Source: Archangium gephyra
GTDB lineage: Bacteria > Myxococcota > Myxococcia > Myxococcales > Myxococcaceae
Direction: 5' to 3'
DNA length: 64,000 nucleotides
Assembly (NCBI GenBank): GCA_003243425.1
Contig: QFQP01000028.1
Coordinates: forward strand, 31,740-95,739
The notes under the pieces were generated by a model. The model was not told the DNA's origin. It saw nothing but the letters and a program-made list of their open reading frames with translations, and did not search any database. Numbering within the stretch: the stretch's first letter is position 1; every line of letters starts with the position of its first letter. Positions 8,588-16,261 of this stretch are shown in pieces. The position numbers were made by a program, and so were the translations under genes.

Positions 8588-9133
8588 ATGAGCATGAAGA
8601 TCGATCAGGGCAGCATGATGCCGAGCCGTATCTCGATGAACGTCACGACGCCCAAGCAGACCCAGGGCAAGACGTTCGGCGAGTCGATGGCGGGCGGCCT
8701 TCAGGCGGCTGGTAATCTCGTGGGTCAGGGCGCGTCGTTGGTCGGCAGCGTGATGCCGGGCGCCGGAGTTGTTTCGGCGGCGGTCTCGTCGGTCGGCGCG
8801 CTGGCGAACAGCGGCGGCGGCGCAGCGGCGGCCTCGTACGCGGCCTCGGGCGTCATCGGTCTGCAGGGCGGCGGCAACGCGGGCATGTCGGGCACGGGCA
8901 CCGGCGGTCTGACGGTTGGTAACGCGGGCACGGGCACGAACCTCCTCGCCGGCGCGAACGCGGGCATCGGTGGCGCGGCGACGAATTCCATCGCCGACAT
9001 GTCGGCGCAGAACGCGCAGATGTTGAACGTCCAGATCGCGATGCAGCGCGAAAACACGATGTTCTCGTCGATCTCGAACGTGCTGAAGACCAAGCACGAC
9101 ACGGCGAAGAACTCGGTCGGCAACATCCGCTGA
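8588..9133 (+). CDS. T3SS needle-like subunit with long Gly/Ala-rich N-terminus
   Basis: 181 residues with a good upstream Shine-Dalgarno (TGGAGGA). Residues ~25-130 are Gly/Ala/Val-rich and hydrophobic or amphipathic, with few charges. The last ~40 residues are helical and polar and end in KNSVGNIR. Without gaps, the last 34 residues share 11 identities with the last 34 of the protein at 25052-25678, including an ISNV-x-K core and the terminal N-x-R. The latter resembles PrgI/MxiH needle subunits closely. A TPR gene follows. The proposed role is an exported needle or filament subunit. Confidence 0.6.
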   Translation: MSMKIDQGSMMPSRISMNVTTPKQTQGKTFGESMAGGLQAAGNLVGQGASLVGSVMPGAGVVSAAVSSVGALANSGGGAAAASYAASGVIGLQGGGNAGMSGTGTGGLTVGNAGTGTNLLAGANAGIGGAATNSIADMSAQNAQMLNVQIAMQRENTMFSSISNVLKTKHDTAKNSVGNIR

Positions 9134-9163
9134 TTCGCTGAACTCACAGTTTCACCCATCGGA

Positions 9164-9190
9164 GGGCGGCCCAGGTGGCCGCCCTTCGTG
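9164..9190 (+). terminator. putative stem-loop terminator after the first needle-like gene
   Basis: GGGCGGCC (9164-9171) and GGCCGCCC (9177-9184) form a perfect 8-bp stem with a 5-nt loop. The following T-rich stretch (TTCGTGTT) is weak. It could terminate or attenuate transcription between the abundant needle-like subunit and the downstream chaperone gene. Confidence 0.5.
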
Positions 9191-9240
9191 TTAGTGTCGC
9201 CTGAGCAATCTCAATCGCAGCGCGAAAGGAAGACGGGCTC

Positions 9241-9687
9241 ATGACGGAAGCAAAGTCAGACATCGCCGGCAGTCTGGTGCCGATGAGCAAGCAGCAGGCG
9301 ATGCTGATGCTGGAGTCGGCGTACCTGTGGATGGACCTGGGCAAGTTCGACAATGCCCGTGAACTACTGGGTGGCGCGTCGGTGCTGATGCCCAGGAGCG
9401 AAGTGCCGCAGATCGCGCTCGGTACCCTCGAGTTCAATCAGGGCAACCACGACAAGGCGTTGCAGGTGTTCCGTCGCGCGCAGCAGTTGGCTCCCAAGGC
9501 GTCGCTCCCCCGCGCGCACTGCGGCGAGACGCTGTTGTTCATGGGCAAGGTCAATGAAGCGATGAAGGAACTCAAGTCGGCGCTCGACCTCGAGCCCGGG
9601 AGCGACGGCGCGAAGTTCGCCGAGGCGCTCATCGCGGCGAAAGAAGCGGGTGCACTTCCTCCACCCAACAAGCAGGCCAAGAAGTAA
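9241..9687 (+). CDS. TPR-repeat T3SS chaperone (SctG/LcrH-like)
   Basis: 148 residues made almost entirely of three to four TPR motifs (LESAYLWMDLGKFDNARELL; LGTLEFNQGNHDKALQVFRR; GETLLFMGKVNEAMKELKSA), with a short basic tail and no signal peptide. Small cytosolic TPR proteins serve as needle chaperones (YscG/PscG) or translocator chaperones (LcrH/SycD) in T3SS. It lies directly after the needle-like gene, matching the yscF-yscG order, so that protein is the likely client. Client identity is inferred. Confidence 0.65.
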   Translation: MTEAKSDIAGSLVPMSKQQAMLMLESAYLWMDLGKFDNARELLGGASVLMPRSEVPQIALGTLEFNQGNHDKALQVFRRAQQLAPKASLPRAHCGETLLFMGKVNEAMKELKSALDLEPGSDGAKFAEALIAAKEAGALPPPNKQAKK

Positions 9688-9702
9688 CTTCAAGGAGTCG
9701 CA

Positions 9703-10101
9703 ATGTCCGTCAGAGGCGTCGGTCGAGGAGGCAAAGCCGGAGGAGCGCGAGGCGCTTCGGGCGCTGGTGCGGCCTCCAAGGCCGGCGGCGCTTTCGGAGC
9801 CAAAGTCGACAAGGCCGAGTCGCTCGTCGGTCCGAGCGGTGCGGCTGGCTCGAGCAACGTCGGCAACGTCGGGCCGACTGATCCGGTCACCGCTCAGGCG
9901 ATGGACCTCGTTCGCCAACTGAAGTCCGGCGAGCTGAAGAGCCGCGACGAGGCCACAAAGGCGCTGGTGGCTGACATTCTTCGCGAGAAGATCAACACGC
10001 AGTCCAAGAAGCTGACCGACAAGATCTTCGAGCAGTTGAAGGAAGATCCGCGACTCACTCAGACCCTCGAGCGGCTCTGGAGCCGCGCCGAGGAGGAGTA
10101 A
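9703..10101 (+). CDS. small T3SS-locus protein, candidate anti-sigma factor
   Basis: 132 residues. The first ~55 are Gly/Ala/Ser-rich and disordered. The rest is helical and charged (AMDLVRQLKSGELKSRDEA, LVADILREKINTQSKKLTDK, LTQTLERLWSRAEEE). The block LKSGELK followed by LVADILREK resembles the C-terminal sigma-28-binding part of FlgM (NGELK ... IADSLIRE), with about three extra residues between. It lies 9 bp upstream of the FliA-type sigma gene. Anti-sigma function is a hypothesis; it could also be a secreted substrate or another T3SS accessory. Confidence 0.45.
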   Translation: MSVRGVGRGGKAGGARGASGAGAASKAGGAFGAKVDKAESLVGPSGAAGSSNVGNVGPTDPVTAQAMDLVRQLKSGELKSRDEATKALVADILREKINTQSKKLTDKIFEQLKEDPRLTQTLERLWSRAEEE

Positions 10102-10110
10102 GGGGCTCGC

Positions 10111-10881
10111 GTGGCGCTCGGCGAGACCAAACCGCAGATCCTCGAGAAGTACGGGCCCTACGTGCGCTCGTTGGCGGCACAGGTGCGCAAGCAGTTCAAC
10201 TCGCAGTTCGAGATGGATGAACTCATCGCCTGGGGTCAGATCGGGCTGCTGGAAGCGGCCGATCGTTTCGATGCGCGCGTCGGCGCGAACTTCCTGACGT
10301 TCGCGCACTACCGCATCAAGGGCGCGATCTACGACGGTCTGCGCAAAATGGGCGTGTTGAAGGGCGGCGCTGCGGCTTCGGAGCGCGCCAACGCCTACAT
10401 GACCAACCTGTCCGACCGTGGTGGCGGCGGCACCTCGGTCGACGACGACGTTCGTGAGATCAGCAATGCCGTCACCGGCCTCGCGATGGTGTTCGCGACG
10501 TCGCTCGAAGGTACCGAAGGTTTACAAGTCACCGACGAACAGTTGCCCGCCGATGAGCGTATTCAGCTCGAACAGATGCGGCGTCGGGTTCGTGCAGCCA
10601 TCGAGAAGCTCCCGGAAAAAGAGCGAAAGCTTCTGCAGGGTTATTACTTTCAGAACAAGACGCTGGAAGAGGCCGGAGCGGAGATCGGTCAGTCCAAGAG
10701 CTGGGCCAGCCGACTCCATGCCCGTGCCGTTGAAACCCTGAAGCAACTCCTCGAAGAAGACGACGATAACAGTTCAGACCAGCAGCGGAGGAACGACCAT
10801 GGCCGGACCACTGGCAGGAATTTCGGCAGCTCAGATCGCACAGCAGAAGCTGCCCGACCAGGCCGCACAGCAGGCCAATAA
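10111..10881 (+). CDS. FliA/sigma-28-type RNA polymerase sigma factor
   Basis: 256 residues, GTG start. Sigma region 2 is clear (DELIAWGQIGLLEAADRFD, FLTFAHYRIKGAIYDGLRKM), as is region 4 (LPEKERKLLQGYYFQNKTLE, IGQSKSWASRLHARAVETL). Region 3 looks short and Gly-rich. The architecture is that of the FliA/WhiG/sigma-B group. Housekeeping and ECF features are absent. The last ~28 codons run into the next gene (overlap 83 bp) and give a polar tail unlike sigma factors. Encoded inside the T3SS locus, it is the natural candidate to read the CGATAAC-type promoters there. Confidence 0.88.
   Translation: MALGETKPQILEKYGPYVRSLAAQVRKQFNSQFEMDELIAWGQIGLLEAADRFDARVGANFLTFAHYRIKGAIYDGLRKMGVLKGGAAASERANAYMTNLSDRGGGGTSVDDDVREISNAVTGLAMVFATSLEGTEGLQVTDEQLPADERIQLEQMRRRVRAAIEKLPEKERKLLQGYYFQNKTLEEAGAEIGQSKSWASRLHARAVETLKQLLEEDDDNSSDQQRRNDHGRTTGRNFGSSDRTAEAARPGRTAGQ
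10743..10767 (+). promoter_or_regulatory. possible CGATAAC-type promoter element before sctI
   Basis: GCAACT (10743-10748) and CGATAAC (10761-10767) occur inside the sigma gene, 32 bp before the sctI ATG. The spacing is 12 bp rather than the 15 bp of the two better candidates. Codons of the sigma gene also constrain this stretch, so coincidence is possible. Confidence 0.25.
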
Positions 10882-11326
10882 GACTGGCGCGAGCAAGTTC
10901 GACCAGTCGATGAAGTCGCAGGGCGCGGGTCAGGTCGACAAGACCTCCCACGTTCAGCACGCCCAGAACGTTCAGAAGATCGATCAGGCAAAGCAGATCG
11001 ATCAGGTCGCCAAGACGAACAAGGCCGACCTCAACAAGCTCGACAAGAACGTCACCGGCAAGGGCATGGACCCGGTGACCCAGAAGGCCGAGGTCGGCAA
11101 GTCGAGCTCAATGGTCATGTCGATGATGTCGAACCTCGAGAAGGGCGGCGCGAACATCGACAAGCTCATCAACGGCGGCATCTCGGGTGCCAAGCCGATG
11201 TCGAACCAGGAACTGCTCCAGATGCAGGCCGGCATGTACAAGTACACGCAGGAGCTCGACCTCTGCTCGAAGGTCGTCGAGAAGGCGACGTCGGGTCTGA
11301 AGGACACGCTCAAGACCAACGTCTGA
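10799..11326 (+). CDS. sctI: T3SS inner rod protein SctI (YscI/PrgJ-like)
   Basis: 175 residues with a CGGAGGA ribosome-binding site. The N-terminal ~110 residues are Gln/Lys-rich, low in hydrophobics and probably unfolded. The C-terminal 60 residues match the inner-rod family: SNQELLQMQAGMYKYTQELD followed by LCSKVVEKATSGLKDTLKTNV-type helix, comparable to the YscI/PrgJ C-terminus. The family packs at the base of the needle in the export channel and helps control substrate switching. It directly precedes sctJ, the usual order. At ~175 residues it is longer than most rod proteins. Confidence 0.75.
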   Translation: MAGPLAGISAAQIAQQKLPDQAAQQANKTGASKFDQSMKSQGAGQVDKTSHVQHAQNVQKIDQAKQIDQVAKTNKADLNKLDKNVTGKGMDPVTQKAEVGKSSSMVMSMMSNLEKGGANIDKLINGGISGAKPMSNQELLQMQAGMYKYTQELDLCSKVVEKATSGLKDTLKTNV

Positions 11327-11353
11327 GCAGCTGCGACACCTGTCGCTCCCAGG

Positions 11354-11384
11354 AGGCGGTCCCAGAGTTGGGGCCGCCTTTTTT
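11354..11384 (+). terminator. rho-independent terminator between sctI and sctJ
   Basis: AGGCGGTCCC (11354-11363) pairs with GGGGCCGCCT (11370-11379) across a 6-nt loop, with one G-T pair, followed directly by a run of six T. It ends 12 bp before the sctJ ATG. It would isolate the needle/sigma/rod genes from the basal-body operon, or lower expression of the latter. Confidence 0.8.
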
Positions 11385-11396
11385 CGTTTCCGTAGT

Positions 11397-12209
11397 ATGG
11401 TCGCGCACCTCATGAGCCGGTACTTCCGCTCCGCGATCTTCGTCTTCACCGCTCTCGTCGTGTCTGGTTGCTCGGTCAACCTGCAGCACGACCTCACTGA
11501 AGATGACGCCAATGACATCTACGTTCTCCTTCAGAAGAAGGGCATCGACGCCACCAAGCTGAAGGAGGGCGAAGGCAAAGAAGCCCGCTACGTCATTTCG
11601 GTGCCGAAGGCCGACGTCGCCACCGCGGCTCAGTTGCTGCGTGAGCACTCGCTGCCACGCCCCAAGTCTGACGGCCTCGCCATCTTCAAGATGACCAAGG
11701 GCATGATTCCCACGCAGACCGAGGAGCGCGCGATGTTCATCGAGGCGCTCGGTGGCGAAGTCAGCAATGCGCTCAATCGCATTCCCGGCGTGCTCGAAGC
11801 GCGCACCATCGTCATGATTCCCGAGGTCAACGACCTCACGCAACCCGACAAGAAGCCGCAGCCGTCCGCGTCGGTGCTCATCAAGTACATGGCGCCGGAA
11901 GGCAAGGCACCGGTGGCCATCGAAGACGTCCAGGGGTTCGTCGCCAACGCCGTTCCCGAACTCAAGCGCGAGAACGTGAAGGTGATGATGACCGAAGCGA
12001 AGTTCGTCACCGAGGTCAGCGAAGAGCCGCGCACGCAGCGCATCTTCGGCATCGAAGTGGGCAAGACGAGCGCCGGTGCGTTCAAGGCATTGATCGGCGT
12101 GTTCGCCTTGCTCTTCATCGTGATGGCGGGTGCGACGGCGTTCCTCCTCTTGCGTAAACCGGCTCCGACGCGTGGCACGTCGACCCGCGTGAAGGCTCAG
12201 GAAGGCTGA
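11397..12209 (+). CDS. sctJ: T3SS inner-membrane ring lipoprotein SctJ (YscJ/PrgK, FliF-related)
   Basis: 270 residues from ATG 11397; an alternative ATG at 11412 gives a tighter signal peptide, and neither has a strong ribosome-binding site. The lipobox VVSGC places the lipidated Cys at residue 25. The ring-building motifs follow: LTEDDANDIYVLLQKKGIDA, the second domain with FIEALGGEVSNALNRIPGVLEAR, and a periplasmic part with VEDVQGFVANAVPEL-like sequence. A C-terminal membrane helix (ALIGVFALLFIVMAGATAFLLL) and a short basic tail complete it. The lipobox marks it as injectisome SctJ rather than flagellar FliF. Confidence 0.95.
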   Translation: MVAHLMSRYFRSAIFVFTALVVSGCSVNLQHDLTEDDANDIYVLLQKKGIDATKLKEGEGKEARYVISVPKADVATAAQLLREHSLPRPKSDGLAIFKMTKGMIPTQTEERAMFIEALGGEVSNALNRIPGVLEARTIVMIPEVNDLTQPDKKPQPSASVLIKYMAPEGKAPVAIEDVQGFVANAVPELKRENVKVMMTEAKFVTEVSEEPRTQRIFGIEVGKTSAGAFKALIGVFALLFIVMAGATAFLLLRKPAPTRGTSTRVKAQEG

Positions 12210-12232
12210 TCGCCTTCTCGAGTTGGTGACCT

Positions 12233-13678
12233 GTGGAGCAGTTCTTCACCTCGCTCTCGAAGCGCCAGACGATGCTGTTGCTGACGTCGCTGGCCTTCGG
12301 TGGGTCGGAGGCCGTCGAGGCGTACGAGCATCTCGACCCCGCCGAAGAGGAACTGCTCAAGCATCGCGCCGAAGGTCTCCGGCAGATTCCTCGGGACAAG
12401 CGCATTCCCCTGCTGGTGCAGGAGATCAAGCGCATCGTCACCCAGCGGCGTCGGCAACTCGCGAGCGCCGAGCCGAAGCGGCTGGCGGCGCTGCTGAAGA
12501 ACGAGCGCAGCGCGATGGTGGAAGTGGTGCTCAACGCGTTGCCCGCCGACCTCGCCGCCGCCGTGCGCGCCGAAATGGGCAACCCGCCGGCGGTGAAGTT
12601 GCTCCGCGACGTGAAGCCCGAAGTGCTCTCGATCGTTCGTTGGAAGATCGAAGACTCGCTGCGCGCTGGCGTCGCGCAGGTGGGCAGTTTCCGTTTCACC
12701 GACGTGATGACGCTGCAGCAGCGCGAGCTCCTCGCGGTCGCCGATCGCATGGGGGCGCGCGTGCTGGCCACCGCGGTGGCGGGCCTGGGCGACGAGATGC
12801 CCGCGTTCCTCGCGAAGTTGCCGCCCGACCAGCGCGTGCTCGCATCGAAGGCTGCCGAAGCCGGGGCCGCGCGTCGGCTCACCGAGAAAGACGCCAGGCT
12901 GGTGCTCGACATGCATGGTGCGCTCGAGAACCCGTCGCTCGGCATGCGCAGCGCGGGTGCTCAGCGCATCATGCGCGCCGCGCTCGCCCAGTCGCCCGAG
13001 TTCGCGAAGACCTTCGCGGAGCGCCATCAGGGCGATCTCGGCAAGTTGCTCGTGCGCTGGTTCCGGGAAGAGAAGGGCAAACCGGTGAAGGGCGACGGTG
13101 GTCGAATGGACATCGTCGAGCAGCTCGAGCGGCTCGCGCAAAAAGGTGTCGTCGATCGGCCGATGCGGCTGCCCCCTCCAGTGAAGCCTCCGCCCGTGTT
13201 GCAGCCCGTTCCCGTGGCGCCACCCGCGCCGCCATCACGGCGTACATCTCCCTCGGACCCACACTCGAAGGTGCTGGTCTCGCCGCCGGCTCGTCGGCCC
13301 ACGGGCGCAATTCCTCCGCAGCCGCCCGCGCAGCAGCAACCGCGCTCACCGCCGCGAGCGCCCGCCGCGCCGAGTTCGCCTCGGCGCGATCCGATCGCCG
13401 CGCGTGAGGCACGTCGCGCTGGCGTCGCTGCGTCGCGACCGGCGCTCGCCGCCAACCCGCTCGATTCGCAGGCGCGCCAGCGCGTGCTTCGTGACGGTAA
13501 GCCACTCGAACGCAACGACGCGCTCGAGACCCGACCTCCACAGCGCAGCAGCACGTCTCCGGTTCAGGCCATTCCGAAGAGGAAGGACCCGTCGGCGAAT
13601 CGCAACTCGCAGACCAACCCCAGCCGATCGCCGGTGGTCAAGGGCCCCGGGCGTGGACCGAACGGCGGTTCGCGTTAA
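12233..13678 (+). CDS. FliG-like protein in the SctK position of the T3SS operon
   Basis: 481 residues, GTG start. Residues ~1-290 are all-helical. A middle segment LLKNERSAMVEVVLNALPAD fits the FliG repeat that in flagella reads like NPQTIALILSHL. A C-terminal segment FRFTDVMTLQQRELLAVADR, followed by a block ending in RRLTEKDARLVLDM, fits the FliG C-terminal domain. The charged torque residues of motor FliG are not evident. Residues ~310-481 are Pro/Arg/Ser-rich and disordered. It lies between sctJ (fliF-like) and sctL (fliH-like), exactly where fliG sits in flagellar operons and sctK in ysc operons. A cytoplasmic ring adaptor role is inferred. Confidence 0.6.
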   Translation: MEQFFTSLSKRQTMLLLTSLAFGGSEAVEAYEHLDPAEEELLKHRAEGLRQIPRDKRIPLLVQEIKRIVTQRRRQLASAEPKRLAALLKNERSAMVEVVLNALPADLAAAVRAEMGNPPAVKLLRDVKPEVLSIVRWKIEDSLRAGVAQVGSFRFTDVMTLQQRELLAVADRMGARVLATAVAGLGDEMPAFLAKLPPDQRVLASKAAEAGAARRLTEKDARLVLDMHGALENPSLGMRSAGAQRIMRAALAQSPEFAKTFAERHQGDLGKLLVRWFREEKGKPVKGDGGRMDIVEQLERLAQKGVVDRPMRLPPPVKPPPVLQPVPVAPPAPPSRRTSPSDPHSKVLVSPPARRPTGAIPPQPPAQQQPRSPPRAPAAPSSPRRDPIAAREARRAGVAASRPALAANPLDSQARQRVLRDGKPLERNDALETRPPQRSSTSPVQAIPKRKDPSANRNSQTNPSRSPVVKGPGRGPNGGSR

Positions 13679-13690
13679 ACTTCGCGCACG

Positions 13691-14416
13691 ATGGACGACG
13701 GTTCGCGCGATGAAAGAAGGCCGGTAGTCAGTGGGTCTTCTCGAGTGATTGGCAAGGTCATCAAGGGTGGCGACGGTGCCACCGAGCTCCCGCTTCAGGA
13801 GAAGCCCGCGTTGCCACCGCCTCCGCGCCGTCCAGGTGTTCTCAACGCCGAGGAGTACGAAGCGAAAACCGTGGCCAAGCAGATCATCGCTGACGCGCAG
13901 GCCCGCGCCGAAGAGATCAAGGCCGAGGCGCTGCGCTTCAAGGAAGAGGTGTTCGCGAAGGCGCGCGAAGAGGCGAAGGCCGACGTTCAGGCGCGCGCCG
14001 CTGAAGAGATCGCGCGCGCGAAGTTGCAGGCAGGTCAGGTGCTCGCCGACAGCGAGAAGGACCTGCTCGAACTTGCCCTGAAGATCGCGGCGAAGATCCT
14101 CGGCCGCGATCTCGAGCGTGAACCGGACCTGGTGATGGAGATCGTCGCCAACTGCACCGAGGCGGCGCGCAGCGCGAAGGCGATGATCATCAAGGTGCAC
14201 CCGGAAGACGGGAAGATCCTGCGCGAGAAGAAGCCGCGCTTCATGGAGCTCGTCGGTCGCCAGCTCGACATCTCGGTTCGTGACGACGCGGAAGTCGAAC
14301 GCGGCGGCTGCATCATTCAGACGGAATACGGCACCATCGACGGCTTGATCCGCACCCAGTTCGACATGCTTCGCAACGTGCTGACGCCGACCGAAGTGAA
14401 GAAGGAAGTGAAGTAG
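13691..14416 (+). CDS. sctL: T3SS stator protein SctL (YscL/FliH)
   Basis: 241 residues. After a Pro-rich N-terminus there is a long charged coiled coil (AKQIIADAQARAEEIKAEAL and EEAKADVQARAAEEIARAKL). The FliH/YscL C-terminal domain follows (LALKIAAKILGRDLEREPDL, then a GGCIIQTEYGTIDGLIRTQF block). FliH/SctL dimers tether and regulate the ATPase. It abuts sctN with no gap, the conserved order. GTG 13746 is an alternative start. Confidence 0.92.
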   Translation: MDDGSRDERRPVVSGSSRVIGKVIKGGDGATELPLQEKPALPPPPRRPGVLNAEEYEAKTVAKQIIADAQARAEEIKAEALRFKEEVFAKAREEAKADVQARAAEEIARAKLQAGQVLADSEKDLLELALKIAAKILGRDLEREPDLVMEIVANCTEAARSAKAMIIKVHPEDGKILREKKPRFMELVGRQLDISVRDDAEVERGGCIIQTEYGTIDGLIRTQFDMLRNVLTPTEVKKEVK

Positions 14417-15736
14417 GTGGCGATCGATCTCCGCCGGTATTCCGAGCTGATCAAGAGCACGCAGACCGTGCGCGTGCGTGGTCGCGTGGTCGAACTCACC
14501 GGCCTCGTCATCAAGGCGGCGGTGCCGAACGTGCGCATGGGCGAGGTGTGCCTCATTCGCCGTGGCCGCGACGAAGTTCGCTCGGAGGTCGTCGGCTTTC
14601 AGGGCGACACCGTGATGCTGATGCCGCTGGGCGAACTGTCGGGCATCGGTCCCGATTCGGAGGTCATTCCCACCGGCCGCCCGCTCACCATCTGGGCCGG
14701 CGACGGGCTGCTCGGACGCGTACTCAACGGCCTGGGTGAACCCATCGACGGCAAGCCGCTGCCGACCGACACCATGATGCCGTGGGCCGTCGACCGCGAC
14801 TGCCCCGACCCGTTCAAGCGTCAACGCATCACGCGGCCGCTCTCGCTCGGTGTTCGCTGCATCGACGGGTTGCTCACCGTCGGCGAAGGTCAGCGCATCG
14901 GTCTGTTCGCAGGCTCCGGCGTCGGCAAGTCGACGTTGATGGGCCAGATCGCCCGGCAGACGTCGGCGGAGCTCTCGGTCATCGCGCTCATCGGCGAGCG
15001 TGGTCGCGAAGTGCTGGAGTTCATCGAAGACGCGCTCGGGCACGAGGGCATGAAGCGTTCGGTGGTGGTCTGCGCGACTTCAGACCAGCCGTCGCTCGTT
15101 CGTCTGCGCGCCGGGTACGTCGCCACGGCCATCGCCGAGTACTTCCGGGAGCGTGGAGGCAACGTGCTCTTCATGCTCGACACGGTCACGCGTCTGGCGC
15201 GTGCGCAGCGTGAGATCGGTCTGGCCATCGGTGAGCCCCCGGCACGTCAGGGCTACCCGCCGTCGGTGTTCTCGATGTTGCCGCGCATGCTCGAGCGCAC
15301 CGGCAATTCAGAGAAGGGCAAGTGCACCGCCATCTACACGTGCTTGGTGGCCGGCGGTGACATGGAAGAGCCCATCGCCGACGAAGTGCGCGGTATTCTC
15401 GACGGTCACTTCATTCTCAATCGTGCCCTCGGTGAGCGAAACCAGTGGCCCGCGATGGACGTGCTGGCGTCACTGAGCCGCGTGATGAGTCAGATCGTCT
15501 CGAAGGAGCACAAGAAAGCGGCCGGCAAGCTCCGCGAGACCCTGTCGACCTACGAAAAGCAGCGCGACCTCATTCTGCTCGGTGCCTACCAGTACGGTAC
15601 CGACCCGCGCGTCGACTACGCGATCGACAAGTACGACACGATCATCAATTTCCTGAAGCAGGACACCTTCGAGAACTCTCCCTTCGAAGAGACCGTGCAG
15701 CGACTGGTGGACATGTTCGCCGACGCCGAAGGGTGA
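14417..15736 (+). CDS. sctN: T3SS ATPase SctN (YscN/FliI)
   Basis: 439 residues, GTG start. Walker A is GSGVGKST (~residue 166). ALIGERGREVLEFIEDALG, the Walker B VLFMLDTVTRLARAQREIGL, and GEPPARQGYPPSVFSMLPRM are all diagnostic of the FliI/YscN family rather than F1 beta or Rho. It unfolds substrates and detaches chaperones at the export gate. Length is normal. It lies between sctL and sctO. Confidence 0.97.
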   Translation: MAIDLRRYSELIKSTQTVRVRGRVVELTGLVIKAAVPNVRMGEVCLIRRGRDEVRSEVVGFQGDTVMLMPLGELSGIGPDSEVIPTGRPLTIWAGDGLLGRVLNGLGEPIDGKPLPTDTMMPWAVDRDCPDPFKRQRITRPLSLGVRCIDGLLTVGEGQRIGLFAGSGVGKSTLMGQIARQTSAELSVIALIGERGREVLEFIEDALGHEGMKRSVVVCATSDQPSLVRLRAGYVATAIAEYFRERGGNVLFMLDTVTRLARAQREIGLAIGEPPARQGYPPSVFSMLPRMLERTGNSEKGKCTAIYTCLVAGGDMEEPIADEVRGILDGHFILNRALGERNQWPAMDVLASLSRVMSQIVSKEHKKAAGKLRETLSTYEKQRDLILLGAYQYGTDPRVDYAIDKYDTIINFLKQDTFENSPFEETVQRLVDMFADAEG

Positions 15737-15760
15737 TGAACGTGTAAGCTCGGCGGCGGC

Positions 15761-16261
15761 ATGCCTCCGTATCGACTCCAAGCGCTGCTCGACATCCGCA
15801 CCAAGGCCGAAGACGACGCCAAAGAAGCGTTCTCTCAAGCCGTCAAGGCCGCGGAAAAAGAGAAGAAACAGCTGGTGACGCTGCAGCAGACGCTCGAGCG
15901 CATGAAGGTCGAGCGCAAGGCGAAGGTGCAGGCCTTTCTCGAGGAGATGACGGCCAGGGGCGGCGGCATCAACGGCTTTCAGCAGATGGGTCGTTTCGAG
16001 GCCCGCCTGAAAGACGAAGAAGCGCAGCAGGCGCTCGAGGTCGAGCGGCAGAAAGAGGCCGTCGTTCAGGCCGACAAGCTGGTCGAACAACGCCGCGAAG
16101 AGATGGCCGAAGCCGCGAAGGAAAAGAAGGCCATCGAGAAGAACAAGGAAGCCTTCCTCAAGCAGGTGCGCACCGAGCGCATGGCGAAGGAAGAGCTGAA
16201 TCAGGAAGAGATCGGCAACACGCTCCACCTTCAGCGCATGCGCGCGGAGAAGAACAAATGA
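15761..16261 (+). CDS. sctO: T3SS central stalk SctO (YscO/FliJ)
   Basis: 166 residues, almost entirely a charged antiparallel coiled coil, with a YRLQALLDIRTKAEDDAKEA start typical of FliJ/SctO. The family inserts into the ATPase hexamer like a gamma subunit and binds the SctV nonamer. Position between sctN and sctP agrees. It overlaps the next gene by 4 bp (ATGA). Confidence 0.88.
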   Translation: MPPYRLQALLDIRTKAEDDAKEAFSQAVKAAEKEKKQLVTLQQTLERMKVERKAKVQAFLEEMTARGGGINGFQQMGRFEARLKDEEAQQALEVERQKEAVVQADKLVEQRREEMAEAAKEKKAIEKNKEAFLKQVRTERMAKEELNQEEIGNTLHLQRMRAEKNK

